A DNA stretch of 64,000 nucleotides, taken from positions 1,910,001 through 1,974,000 of the forward strand of contig NZ_CP041402.1 in assembly GCF_007018905.1 (NCBI RefSeq). The letters are read 5' to 3'. The position numbers were made by a program, and so were the translations under genes. Under the pieces are notes generated by a model. That model ran no database searches. It was given only the letters and a program-made list of their open reading frames with translations, and was not told the origin of the DNA. Positions 51,961 to 59,648 of this stretch are shown piece after piece; within the stretch, counting starts at the first letter, position 1, and every line of letters starts with the position of its first letter. Origin of the DNA: Tardiphaga sp. vice304. GTDB lineage: Bacteria > Pseudomonadota > Alphaproteobacteria > Rhizobiales > Xanthobacteraceae.

Positions 51961-53268
51961 ATGGCGAAGTACCTCAAGCGCGGTCGCGATGCGACGTTGC
52001 GCGCCGAAGACGATCACGATGTCCGCGTTGCCGTCGAGGCCATGCTGGCGGACATCGAGAATCGCGGCGACGAGGCGGTTCGCGACTTGTCGGTCAAGTT
52101 CGACAAATGGGACCGCGCAGATTACCGGCTCACCGATGCCGAGATCAAGGACTGCCTGGCGCAGCTCTCGCAGCGTAATCTCGACGACATCAAGTTCGCG
52201 CAGACCCAGGTTCGCAATTTTGCCGAACACCAGCGCAATTCGATGAAGGATGTCGAGGTCGAGACGCTGCCCGGCATCGTGCTCGGCCACAAGCATATCC
52301 CTGTCAATTCGGTCGGCTGCTACGTCCCCGGCGGAAAATACCCGCTGCTGGCCTCCGCGCACATGTCGGTGATCACTGCCAAGGTCGCTGGCGTCGACCG
52401 TATCGTCACCTGCGCGCCGCCCTATCAGGGCAAGCCGGCGCCGGCGATCGTGGCCGCGCAGCATCTCGCCGGTGCGGACGAGATCTATTGTCTCGGTGGC
52501 ATCCAGGCCGTCGGCGCAATGGCGATCGGCACCCAGTCGATCGCTTCCGTCGACATGCTGGTCGGCCCCGGCAATGCCTATGTCGCCGAAGCCAAGAGAC
52601 AGCTGTTCGGCCGCGTCGGCATCGACCTGTTCGCCGGCCCGACCGAGACGCTGGTGATCGCCGACGACACCGTCGACGGCGAAATATGCGCAACCGATCT
52701 GCTAGGGCAGGCCGAGCACGGCCCGAACTCGCCGGCCATTTTGCTGACCAATTCGGAGAAGCTCGCGCGCGACACGATGGCCGAGATCGAGCGGCTCCTG
52801 CAGATCCTGCCGACCGCCGCGGTCGCCCGCAAGGCGTGGGAGGATTACGGCGAGGTGATTGTCTGCTCGTCCGAAGAGGAGATGGTCGAGGTCGCCGACG
52901 GCATCGCCTCCGAGCATGTCCAGGTGATGACGCGCGACCCCGATTACTTCCTCAAGCACATGACCAACTACGGTGCGCTGTTCCTCGGGCCGCGCACCAA
53001 TGTCGCTTACGGCGACAAGGTCATTGGCACCAACCACACGCTACCGACCGCAAAGGCGGCGCGCTATACCGGCGGCCTGTGGGTCGGCAAGTTCATGAAG
53101 ACCGTGACCTACCAGAGGGTGCTGACCGATGAGGCCTCGGCGATGATCGGAGCCTATTGTTCGCGCCTTTGCCTGCTGGAAGGCTTTGTCGGCCACGCCG
53201 AGCAGGCCAATGTGCGCGTCCGCCGTTACGGCGGCCGCAATATTCCCTACGGCGGTCCGGCCGAATGA
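51961..53268 (+). CDS. Histidinol-dehydrogenase-family NAD-dependent alcohol dehydrogenase
   Basis: 435 residues, full HisD length. [12 protein letters not shown] (about 119-130), [11 protein letters not shown] and D-L-L-G-Q-A-E-H-G are conserved zinc/NAD and active-site blocks. It has no his-operon neighbours. The placement behind the regulon operator and ahead of an SDR points to a catabolic paralogue, like the sulfopropanediol dehydrogenase HpsN, oxidising an alcohol to an acid. The stop overlaps the SDR start (ATGA). Confidence 0.85.
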   Translation: MAKYLKRGRDATLRAEDDHDVRVAVEAMLADIENRGDEAVRDLSVKFDKWDRADYRLTDAEIKDCLAQLSQRNLDDIKFAQTQVRNFAEHQRNSMKDVEVETLPGIVLGHKHIPVNSVGCYVPGGKYPLLASAHMSVITAKVAGVDRIVTCAPPYQGKPAPAIVAAQHLAGADEIYCLGGIQAVGAMAIGTQSIASVDMLVGPGNAYVAEAKRQLFGRVGIDLFAGPTETLVIADDTVDGEICATDLLGQAEHGPNSPAILLTNSEKLARDTMAEIERLLQILPTAAVARKAWEDYGEVIVCSSEEEMVEVADGIASEHVQVMTRDPDYFLKHMTNYGALFLGPRTNVAYGDKVIGTNHTLPTAKAARYTGGLWVGKFMKTVTYQRVLTDEASAMIGAYCSRLCLLEGFVGHAEQANVRVRRYGGRNIPYGGPAE

Positions 53269-54038
53269 GCGCGGTCACGCTGCCGACCACGCCGTCGTTC
53301 CGGCTCGACGGCCGCCGCGCGCTGGTCACCGGGGCAGGGCGCGGCATCGGGCTCGCCGCCGCTGCCGCTTTGGCCGAGCATGGCGCGCACGTCACGCTGT
53401 GCGCGCGCACGCCGGCGGAGATCGATGAGGCCGCAGCCGCCTTGCGCGATCGCGGCCATCACGCCGACAGCCTCGCGCTCGACGTCACCGATCTCGCGGC
53501 GTTTGCTGCCGCAGTTGCAGCCGCACCGCCGTTCGACATTTTTGTCAACAACGCCGGCACCAACCGGCCGAACCCGTTCCTCGACGTGTCCGTCGTGGAT
53601 TTTGACGTTGTGATGAATCTCAACGTCCGCGCCGCCTTCTTCGCGGCGCAGGCGGTGGCGCGGCGGATGCGGGATGCGGGTGTGAAGGGCTCGATCATCC
53701 ATATGTCGTCGCAGATGGGGCAGGTCGGCGGCGTCAACCGCTCGCTGTATTGCGCGTCGAAATGGGCGATGGAGGGTTTTTCGAAGTCGTTGGCCCTCGA
53801 CCTCGCGGCCTCCGGCATTCGCAGCAATACGTTGTGCCCCACCTTCATCGAAACGCCGATGACCAAACCGTTCCTCGAGAACGCCGCGTTCCGCGACAGC
53901 GTCGTCGCGAAGATCAAGCTCGGCCGGGTCGGGCAGGTCGAAGACCTGATGGGCGCGCTGGTGTTCCTGGCCTCTGATGCATCGTCGCTGATGACGGGAT
54001 CGTCGCTGGTCATCGATGGCGGCTGGACCGCGGACTAG
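53265..54038 (+). CDS. Short-chain dehydrogenase/reductase (SDR)
   Basis: 257 residues from ATG 53265; the frame extends upstream only inside the HisD-like gene. Cofactor loop T-G-A-G-R-G-I-G (about 21-28), N-N-A-G (about 94-97), and catalytic S-S-Q-M-G with Y-C-A-S-K (about 163-167). It oxidises or reduces an alcohol/ketone intermediate, coupled in translation with the HisD-like enzyme. Confidence 0.92.
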   Translation: MSAVTLPTTPSFRLDGRRALVTGAGRGIGLAAAAALAEHGAHVTLCARTPAEIDEAAAALRDRGHHADSLALDVTDLAAFAAAVAAAPPFDIFVNNAGTNRPNPFLDVSVVDFDVVMNLNVRAAFFAAQAVARRMRDAGVKGSIIHMSSQMGQVGGVNRSLYCASKWAMEGFSKSLALDLAASGIRSNTLCPTFIETPMTKPFLENAAFRDSVVAKIKLGRVGQVEDLMGALVFLASDASSLMTGSSLVIDGGWTAD

Positions 54039-54044
54039 TCGCGG

Positions 54045-54875
54045 TCAGCCAATCTTGCAGGTCTTCACGACCCAGTCGACCACCTGCCGGCCGACGTTGT
54101 CCTCGCGACCGGTGTAGAAGTGATCGCAGTCTGGGATGATGCGCGCCTCGCACGGCGCGCCGGCGGCGGCGGCGAAGGCCTCGACCGGATAGGATTCAGG
54201 CAGCTCCTTGTCGCCGCGCAGATATAGCGAGGGGCAGCGCACCTTTGGTGCGTTCCCAACCGTGCTCGGTGTGTTGCGGGCGCGGTCGAGAAAGCTCTCG
54301 GCCGAAATCACCCACCACCAGTCGGGCAGCAGCATTAATTCGCGTCCGGCGCCGCGCGCCACCATCGCTTCGGCCTGCGCGGTCAGCTCTTCCAGGCGGT
54401 CCTGCGCGAACATGCCGGCGCGGCTCATCTGCGGCACGTTCTCGGTGCCGCCGACATGCGCCGACATCAGCACCAGCGCGCGCGGTTGGCCGTAGTCGTC
54501 GGCGCAATGCTGCGCGGCGAGCATGCCGCCATTGCTGTGCCCGATGACGATCGGCTTGCGATGGCCGCGCGCTGCCAGCCAGTCGGAGGCCGCGCGGTTG
54601 TCGGCGATCGCCTCGCGCGCAAGCTGGAACGAGCCGCCGCCGACGGTGCGGCCGTGCAGTGAGGTCACCATGTCGTGACCCCGGCGATTGAAGGCGAGCG
54701 ACGCGATGCCGTGCTCTGCCAGATGTGCCGGCAGGAATCGCGATGGGCCGGTGTAGAAGTTATGGCAGTTGCCGTGGAACAGCAGCGCCGTCGCTTTGAT
54801 CTCACCGGCCGGCCGGTAAAACAGCCCGTCGAGCGGTTCGGCTTCGGTAACGATGGAGACGAGTTCGAGATGCAT
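54045..54875 (-). CDS. Alpha/beta hydrolase
   Basis: 276 residues from ATG 54875. The open frame continues 70 codons further upstream, but that part looks non-coding and the family start fits M-H-L-E-L-V-S-I-V. Nucleophile in G-H-S-N-G-G-M (near residue 115), oxyanion region L-F-H-G-N-C-H-N-F, and D-H-F-Y at the end with the catalytic His. It would hydrolyse an ester or C-C bond. It is convergent with the SDR gene and shares the intergenic region of site G (214 bp upstream) with the divergent VOC gene. Confidence 0.87.
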   Translation of the reverse strand: MHLELVSIVTEAEPLDGLFYRPAGEIKATALLFHGNCHNFYTGPSRFLPAHLAEHGIASLAFNRRGHDMVTSLHGRTVGGGSFQLAREAIADNRAASDWLAARGHRKPIVIGHSNGGMLAAQHCADDYGQPRALVLMSAHVGGTENVPQMSRAGMFAQDRLEELTAQAEAMVARGAGRELMLLPDWWWVISAESFLDRARNTPSTVGNAPKVRCPSLYLRGDKELPESYPVEAFAAAAGAPCEARIIPDCDHFYTGREDNVGRQVVDWVVKTCKIG

Positions 54876-55088
54876 GGCCGTTTCCCTGAAGTCTGCTGCA
54901 TGGGCTGATGGCACGGCAGATGCCGCGTGGCAACGCACGGCAGGCTGGGATCGCGCGGGATCAAGCGGATAGGCTGCGCTTTGTCTTCGTTGCCACAGTG
55001 CAGTGCACGGCGCGCCGATGTGCGCTGCACTAGCGGCCGGTGCGAACATTCCTGGAAAACAACTTGCGCGACGACATGACTTCATCTA

Positions 55089-55104
55089 TTTATCGGACGA
55101 TAAA
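55089..55104. promoter_or_regulatory. Operator site G (TTTATC-GGAC-GATAAA)
   Basis: Perfect dyad, extended to ATTTATC-N4-GATAAAT (55088-55105). It lies 18 bases before the VOC-enzyme ATG. It is also within the divergent region of the alpha/beta hydrolase. Confidence 0.75.
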
Positions 55105-55122
55105 TTCAGGGAGACGTCAAAA

Positions 55123-55629
55123 ATGAAAGTCACTGGTTTCAATCACCTGTCGATCGGCTCGCGCGATCTAGACGAGTCGACGCGGTTCTACACCGAGGTG
55201 CTCGGCATGGAGACCATCCCGACCTACAATTTCGGCTTCAAGACGCGCTACCTGCGCTGCGGCGATCTGCAGCTTCATCTGTTCCAGCTCGAGGACAGCA
55301 TCCCGACCTATCAGCACTTCGCGCTCGACGTCGACGACTTCCACGCCGCCTACGAGGCCGCCAAGAAGATCGGCGCGCTTGATTCGACGGCGTTCCGCAA
55401 TCCGGTCAACGAGCTGCCCGACGGCTGCGTGCAGATGTATCTGCGCGATCCATCCGGCAATCTGATCGAGATCGACTGGCCGGATGTCACCACGCTCGAC
55501 CGCTCGAAAATTCCGGAAATGAAGCTGCTGTCGGAATTTGCCACGCAGGATGCCGAGGGTCTGAAGGCGTCGCTGTATCTCGACCGTCCGCACATGAAGC
55601 CGGATATCGCCAGCAAGATCGCGTCTTAA
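55123..55629 (+). CDS. VOC-fold (glyoxalase/extradiol dioxygenase-like) enzyme
   Basis: 168 residues from ATG 55123. A single vicinal-oxygen-chelate repeat pair: H8 (F-N-H-L-S-I-G), H52 (Q-L-H-L-F), H65 (Y-Q-H-F-A-L-D-V) and E116 (N-L-I-E-I-D-W) are likely metal ligands. Small VOC proteins can be lyases, isomerases or ring-cleaving dioxygenases. The position just before a flavin monooxygenase makes a ring-opening or hydration role reasonable but unproved. Confidence 0.85.
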   Translation: MKVTGFNHLSIGSRDLDESTRFYTEVLGMETIPTYNFGFKTRYLRCGDLQLHLFQLEDSIPTYQHFALDVDDFHAAYEAAKKIGALDSTAFRNPVNELPDGCVQMYLRDPSGNLIEIDWPDVTTLDRSKIPEMKLLSEFATQDAEGLKASLYLDRPHMKPDIASKIAS

Positions 55630-55647
55630 CCCGCGCAGGAGGTCACC

Positions 55648-56874
55648 ATGACGAGCCGCGTTCACAGGCTGGACCCTCAGACCCGTTCGGCCAGCCACGA
55701 CGATGCCTACGCCGCCCTGTTGCAGCGCGCCCGCGACCTGCAGGCGAAGCTGCGCGAACGGGTGGGGACCACCGAGGAGATGCGCCGCCTGCCGCCGGAA
55801 ACCGAGCAGGACCTGCACGAAGCCGGCCTGTTCCGTATCCTGCAGCCGAAGCGCGTCGGCGGCGCTGAACTGGACTACGTGGCGCTGATCGACTTCGCCG
55901 ACGTCGTGGCGCAGGCCGACGCGTCGGTGGCCTGGAACCTGGTCAATCTGGCCAGCCATCACTGGATGCTCGGCATGTTCGATCGCCGAGCCCAGGATGC
56001 GATCTGGATCAAGGAGCCGGACGCGCTGATTGCGTCCTCCTTCGTGTTTCCAGCCGGCCGCGCCAAGAAAGTGCCGGGCGGCTATCAACTGTCCGGCCGC
56101 TGGCCGTTTTCGTCCGGCGTGGATTCCAGCACGTGGAACATGCTGGCCGGCATCGTGTCGTCGGAAGACGAGGCGGACGGCGTCGAGTACCGCGTGTTCC
56201 TCCTGCCCCAGGCTGACTACACCATCATCGACACCTGGAAGTCGTCCGGCCTCAAGGGCACCGGCTCCAACGACGTCGAGGTCACGGACGTGTTCGTGCC
56301 GGAGCATATGACGCTGGCGGTGCGCGATGTCGCCGGCGGGCCGTCGCCGGGGAGCGTCGACAACCCGGGCGCGCTGTTCGCGCTGCCAGTGTTTGCGTTG
56401 TTTGCCTTCGTGCTGTCGGGCGTGGCACTCGGCAACGCGCAGGCCTGCCTCGACGATTACGTCGGCATCGCCCGGCACCGCGCCTCGACCTACAATCGCG
56501 CCAAGCTCAGCGATCTGCAGACCACGCAGATCAAGGTCGCCGAGGCCTCGGCGAAGATCGACGCCGCGCGGCTGGTCATGCGGCGCACCTGCATCGACGC
56601 AATGGAGGATGCGCGTCGCGGTTACATACCCGACATGGCGGAGAAGACGCGGTACCGTCGCGACGGCGCTTATTCGGTCGGTCTGTGCACCGAGGCCGTC
56701 TCGCTGCTGTTCGCCGCCAGCGGCGCCCGCGGTCTCTATACGACCGGCGCTTTGCAGCGCCAGTTTCGGGACGCGCATGCGGTCAACGCGCATATCGCCT
56801 TCAGCTTCGACGCCGCCGGCACCAATTACGGCCGCGTCGCACTGGACCTGCCTTCCGAAAATCTGACCCTGTAG
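55648..56874 (+). CDS. Group D flavin-dependent monooxygenase (acyl-CoA-dehydrogenase fold, HsaA/HpaB-type)
   Basis: 408 residues. It has the acyl-CoA dehydrogenase fold of two-component hydroxylases: R-L-P-P-E-T-E-Q-D-L-H-E-A-G-L-F near the start, and D-A-S-V-A-W-N-L-V-N-L-A. The middle segment with S-G-V-D-S-S-T-W-N-M and the later W-K-S-S-G-L-K-G-T-G-S-N-D-V-E are hallmarks of oxygenase members, not true dehydrogenases. It needs reduced flavin, which the next gene supplies. It hydroxylates a phenolic or indolic ring. It starts 19 bases after the VOC gene. Confidence 0.88.
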   Translation: MTSRVHRLDPQTRSASHDDAYAALLQRARDLQAKLRERVGTTEEMRRLPPETEQDLHEAGLFRILQPKRVGGAELDYVALIDFADVVAQADASVAWNLVNLASHHWMLGMFDRRAQDAIWIKEPDALIASSFVFPAGRAKKVPGGYQLSGRWPFSSGVDSSTWNMLAGIVSSEDEADGVEYRVFLLPQADYTIIDTWKSSGLKGTGSNDVEVTDVFVPEHMTLAVRDVAGGPSPGSVDNPGALFALPVFALFAFVLSGVALGNAQACLDDYVGIARHRASTYNRAKLSDLQTTQIKVAEASAKIDAARLVMRRTCIDAMEDARRGYIPDMAEKTRYRRDGAYSVGLCTEAVSLLFAASGARGLYTTGALQRQFRDAHAVNAHIAFSFDAAGTNYGRVALDLPSENLTL

Positions 56875-56884
56875 GGCACGCGGC

Positions 56885-57421
56885 ATGACAACAGCCTCAC
56901 ATCCGAACGATCCCGAGAACGAATACGCTCACGACAATTCGGCGATCGACCCGCGCGATTTCCGCAAGGCGCTCGGTCAATATGCCACCGGCGTGACGGT
57001 AATCACGGCGGCCGGCGAGAACGGCGAAAACGTCGGGCTGACGTGCAACTCGTTTGCGTCGGTATCGCTCAATCCGCCGCTGATCCTTTGGAGCCTGGTG
57101 TCGTATTCGCCGAACATGGCCAACTTCCAGAACGCCAGCCACTTCGCGGTCAACGTGCTGCACGCATCGCAACGCAATCTAGCCAAGCAGTTTGCGACGC
57201 CGGCCACGGACAAGTTTGCCGGCGTGTCATGGACGCCGGGCCTCGGCAACGCGCCGGTTCTGGCGGACAGCGTCGCCACCTTCCAGTGCCGCAGCGCAGA
57301 CCGCTATTATGGCGGCGACCACGTGATTTTTCTTGGTGCGGTGGAAGCCTATCATTACAACGGGGGCGAGCCGCTTCTGTTTGCGCAGGGTTGTTTTGGA
57401 CAATTCGTCGCCGAGAGCTAG
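56885..57421 (+). CDS. Flavin reductase (HpaC-type partner)
   Basis: 178 residues. F-R-K-A-L-G-Q-Y-A-T-G-V-T-V-I-T (about 26-41), C-N-S-F-A-S-V-S-L-N-P-P-L-I-L-W-S-L and G-G-D-H-V-I-F-L-G-A-V define the flavin-reductase-like FMN-binding fold. It delivers FADH2 or FMNH2 to the monooxygenase 10 bases upstream. It could also serve the LLM enzyme. It is followed by the TetR gene 15 bases on. Confidence 0.9.
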   Translation: MTTASHPNDPENEYAHDNSAIDPRDFRKALGQYATGVTVITAAGENGENVGLTCNSFASVSLNPPLILWSLVSYSPNMANFQNASHFAVNVLHASQRNLAKQFATPATDKFAGVSWTPGLGNAPVLADSVATFQCRSADRYYGGDHVIFLGAVEAYHYNGGEPLLFAQGCFGQFVAES

Positions 57422-57435
57422 ATCGAGCGTACTGC

Positions 57436-58107
57436 ATGGCCAGGAAAACCGCCCCGCTACCCGCGGTGGAAAAGCGCAAGCGACTGTCGCCCGACGACCG
57501 TCGCAAGGACTTCATCCGCAAAGCGACCGAGTTCTTCGCCGATGAAGGCTTCAACGGCGGCACCCGCGAGCTGGCGCGCAGACTCGGCGTCACCCAGCCG
57601 CTGCTGTACCGCTATTTCCCGAGCAAGGACGACCTGATCGAGGAAGTCTACCGCACCGTCTATCTCGAACCGCTGGAAAGCGGCTGGGAGAAGCGACTGA
57701 CTGATCGGTCGCGGCCGATTCGCGAACGGCTGCAGCAGTTCTACAATGCCTATACCGACGTGATCTTCACCCGGACCTGGCTGCGCATCTACCTGTTTTC
57801 GGGTCTCAAGGGGCTCGACATCAACCGGGCCTATGTCAGCGTGGTCGGCGAAAAGATCCTGACCCGCATCATCAAGGAATGCCGGTTCGAGGCCGGGTTG
57901 CCGACCCGCGGCAAGCCGACGCCGTCCGAAATCGAGATGGCCTGGGTTTTCCACAGCGGCATTTTCTATTACGGCGTCCGAAAGTACATCTACGAGTCGC
58001 CGGTGCTGGAGAGTAAAGAGGACATGATCGCCGCGGCCCTCGACGTCTATCTGGCCGGCGTCGCCAAGGTGTTCGCGACGGCGAAGCATCAGGCCGACAA
58101 TGCCTGA
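57436..58107 (+). CDS. TetR-family regulator, paralogue 2 of the cluster
   Basis: 223 residues from ATG 57436; the frame extends upstream only inside the flavin reductase gene. DNA-binding block G-F-N-G-G-T-R-E-L-A then G-V-T-Q-P-L-L-Y-R-Y-F-P-S-K-D. The core L-F-S-G-L-K-G-L-D-I-N-R and H-S-G-I-F-Y-Y-G-V-R-K match paralogue 1 closely. Being in the VOC-monooxygenase-reductase transcript behind site G, it would repress its own expression (negative feedback). Confidence 0.93.
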   Translation: MARKTAPLPAVEKRKRLSPDDRRKDFIRKATEFFADEGFNGGTRELARRLGVTQPLLYRYFPSKDDLIEEVYRTVYLEPLESGWEKRLTDRSRPIRERLQQFYNAYTDVIFTRTWLRIYLFSGLKGLDINRAYVSVVGEKILTRIIKECRFEAGLPTRGKPTPSEIEMAWVFHSGIFYYGVRKYIYESPVLESKEDMIAAALDVYLAGVAKVFATAKHQADNA

Positions 58108-58194
58108 TGTGCGTGCCAATATGCCGCGTGGCTGCAACGACATGGTGCAGCGCGACAAGTTGCTGGTTTTACGCAGGCTCCCGCGCCCGATGAA

Positions 58195-58210
58195 TTAATC
58201 GACCGATAAA
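58195..58210. promoter_or_regulatory. Operator site H (TTAATC-GACC-GATAAA)
   Basis: Dyad of the shared family 75 bases before the FAD subunit gene of the second Mo hydroxylase, and after the TetR stop. Confidence 0.65.
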
Positions 58211-58284
58211 TAAACTTGACGTTTAGGGTTGTCCGCTCTTTAATCCGGCAAGGTCCCGACAAGTGGACCACGGGAGGACGACGA

Positions 58285-59166
58285 ATGAAAGCTTCGGCTT
58301 TCAGCTATATCAAACCATCGACCGTCCAGGAAACGCTCGCGCTGCTCGCCGCACATGGTGAGGAGGCAAAGCTGTTGTCTGGCGGCCAGAGCCTGATGCC
58401 GGCCCTGAACTTGCGGCTGTCGGCGCCGGAATGGCTGATCGATATCGGCGGGCTCGACGATCTCAGGGGAATTTCTGTTTCCGACGGCGTGCTGCGCATC
58501 GGCGCCATCACCCGTCATGTCGAACTCCTGCGTTCATCAGAAGTCGCGGACAACGCACCGCTGCTGGCGCAGGCAATGGCGCATGTCGCGCATCCCGCCA
58601 TTCGCAACAAGGGCACGCTCGGCGGCAACCTCGCGCACGCTGATCCCGCGTCCGAAATGCCGGCCTGCATGGTCGCGCTCGACGCGGTGCTCGTGGCCCG
58701 CAATGCAAAGCGGGAGCGGCGCATCCCGGCCACTGAATTCTTCACCGGCGTTTACGAGACGGTGCTGGCGCCCGACGAGATGCTGGTGGCTGTGGAAGTG
58801 CCGGTCGCCGAGGTCGGTCAGGTGCATTACTTTCACGAATACTGCCGTCGCAGCGGCGATTACGCCATCGTCGGGCTGGCCGCTTCCGCCGTCGTCGAGG
58901 GCGATCGCTTCGCCGATCTGCGGCTAGGCTTCTTCGCGGTCGGCGATCGGCCTCTGCTGGCCAACGCGGCGCGCGAGTTGATCGGCAGGTCCGTCGACGC
59001 CGCAGCGCTCGCCGCAGCGCAGGCGGCGCTGGAGGCCGAACTCGATCCGCAAGAGGACCAGCAGGCCTCCGCTTTGATGCGCCGGCACATGGCGCGGCAA
59101 CTGTTGGCGCTATGCGTCGCCACGCTGCTGCGCCGGCCCGACCTCGAAATCAGGAGGTCGGCATGA
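58285..59166 (+). CDS. FAD-binding subunit of coxMSL-type Mo hydroxylase (CoxM-like)
   Basis: 293 residues from ATG 58285 (GGGAGG upstream). L-L-S-G-G-Q-S-L-M-P-A-L-N-L-R-L (about 30-45) is the FAD pyrophosphate loop and T-L-G-G-N-L-A-H-A-D-P (about 112-122) is the second flavin site, as in the CO dehydrogenase medium subunit family. It takes electrons from the iron-sulfur subunit and gives them to an acceptor. The stop overlaps the next gene's ATG. Confidence 0.93.
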   Translation: MKASAFSYIKPSTVQETLALLAAHGEEAKLLSGGQSLMPALNLRLSAPEWLIDIGGLDDLRGISVSDGVLRIGAITRHVELLRSSEVADNAPLLAQAMAHVAHPAIRNKGTLGGNLAHADPASEMPACMVALDAVLVARNAKRERRIPATEFFTGVYETVLAPDEMLVAVEVPVAEVGQVHYFHEYCRRSGDYAIVGLAASAVVEGDRFADLRLGFFAVGDRPLLANAARELIGRSVDAAALAAAQAALEAELDPQEDQQASALMRRHMARQLLALCVATLLRRPDLEIRRSA

Positions 59167-59648
59167 CCGCTCCGGTGCCGATTCAATTGACGGTCAATGG
59201 CGAGCGCGTCGAGGCGCAGGTATTGCCGCGGCTCAACCTCGCCGACTTCCTGCGCGACCAGCTAGGCCTCACCGGCACCCATGTTGGTTGCGAGCACGGC
59301 GTCTGCGGCGCCTGCACGGTGCGCGTGGACGGCGAGATCGTGCGCGCCTGCCTGCTGCTGGCGGTGCAGACGCACGGCATGGCGGTGGAGACCATCGAAG
59401 GCATTTCCGACAGCGGCGAGGTTGCCGACCTGCAGGCCGCGTTCCGCATGCGCAACGCGCTGCAATGCGGCTACTGCACGCCGGCCATGCTGATGACCGC
59501 GCAGGACCTGCTGCGCCATGAGCCCGCGCCGGACCGCGAGCAGATCCGCGAGCATCTGTCGGGCAATTACTGCCGATGCACCGGCTATCACGCCATTATC
59601 GATGCCGTCGAAGCGACGGCGCTGGCGCGCCGGGGAGAGGCGTCATGA
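59163..59648 (+). CDS. (2Fe-2S) subunit of coxMSL-type Mo hydroxylase (CoxS-like)
   Basis: 161 residues. C-E-H-G-V-C-G-A-C-T-V-R-V-D-G (about 43-57) binds one cluster. Q-C-G-Y-C-T-P-A-M (about 102-110) and Y-C-R-C-T-G-Y-H (about 138-145) hold the second. Standard small subunit, with 4-base overlaps on both sides. Confidence 0.94.
   Translation: MTAPVPIQLTVNGERVEAQVLPRLNLADFLRDQLGLTGTHVGCEHGVCGACTVRVDGEIVRACLLLAVQTHGMAVETIEGISDSGEVADLQAAFRMRNALQCGYCTPAMLMTAQDLLRHEPAPDREQIREHLSGNYCRCTGYHAIIDAVEATALARRGEAS

Noticed and set aside
55168..56886. Minus-strand open frame of 572 codons
   Set aside because: Antisense to the VOC and monooxygenase genes, with shadow composition.
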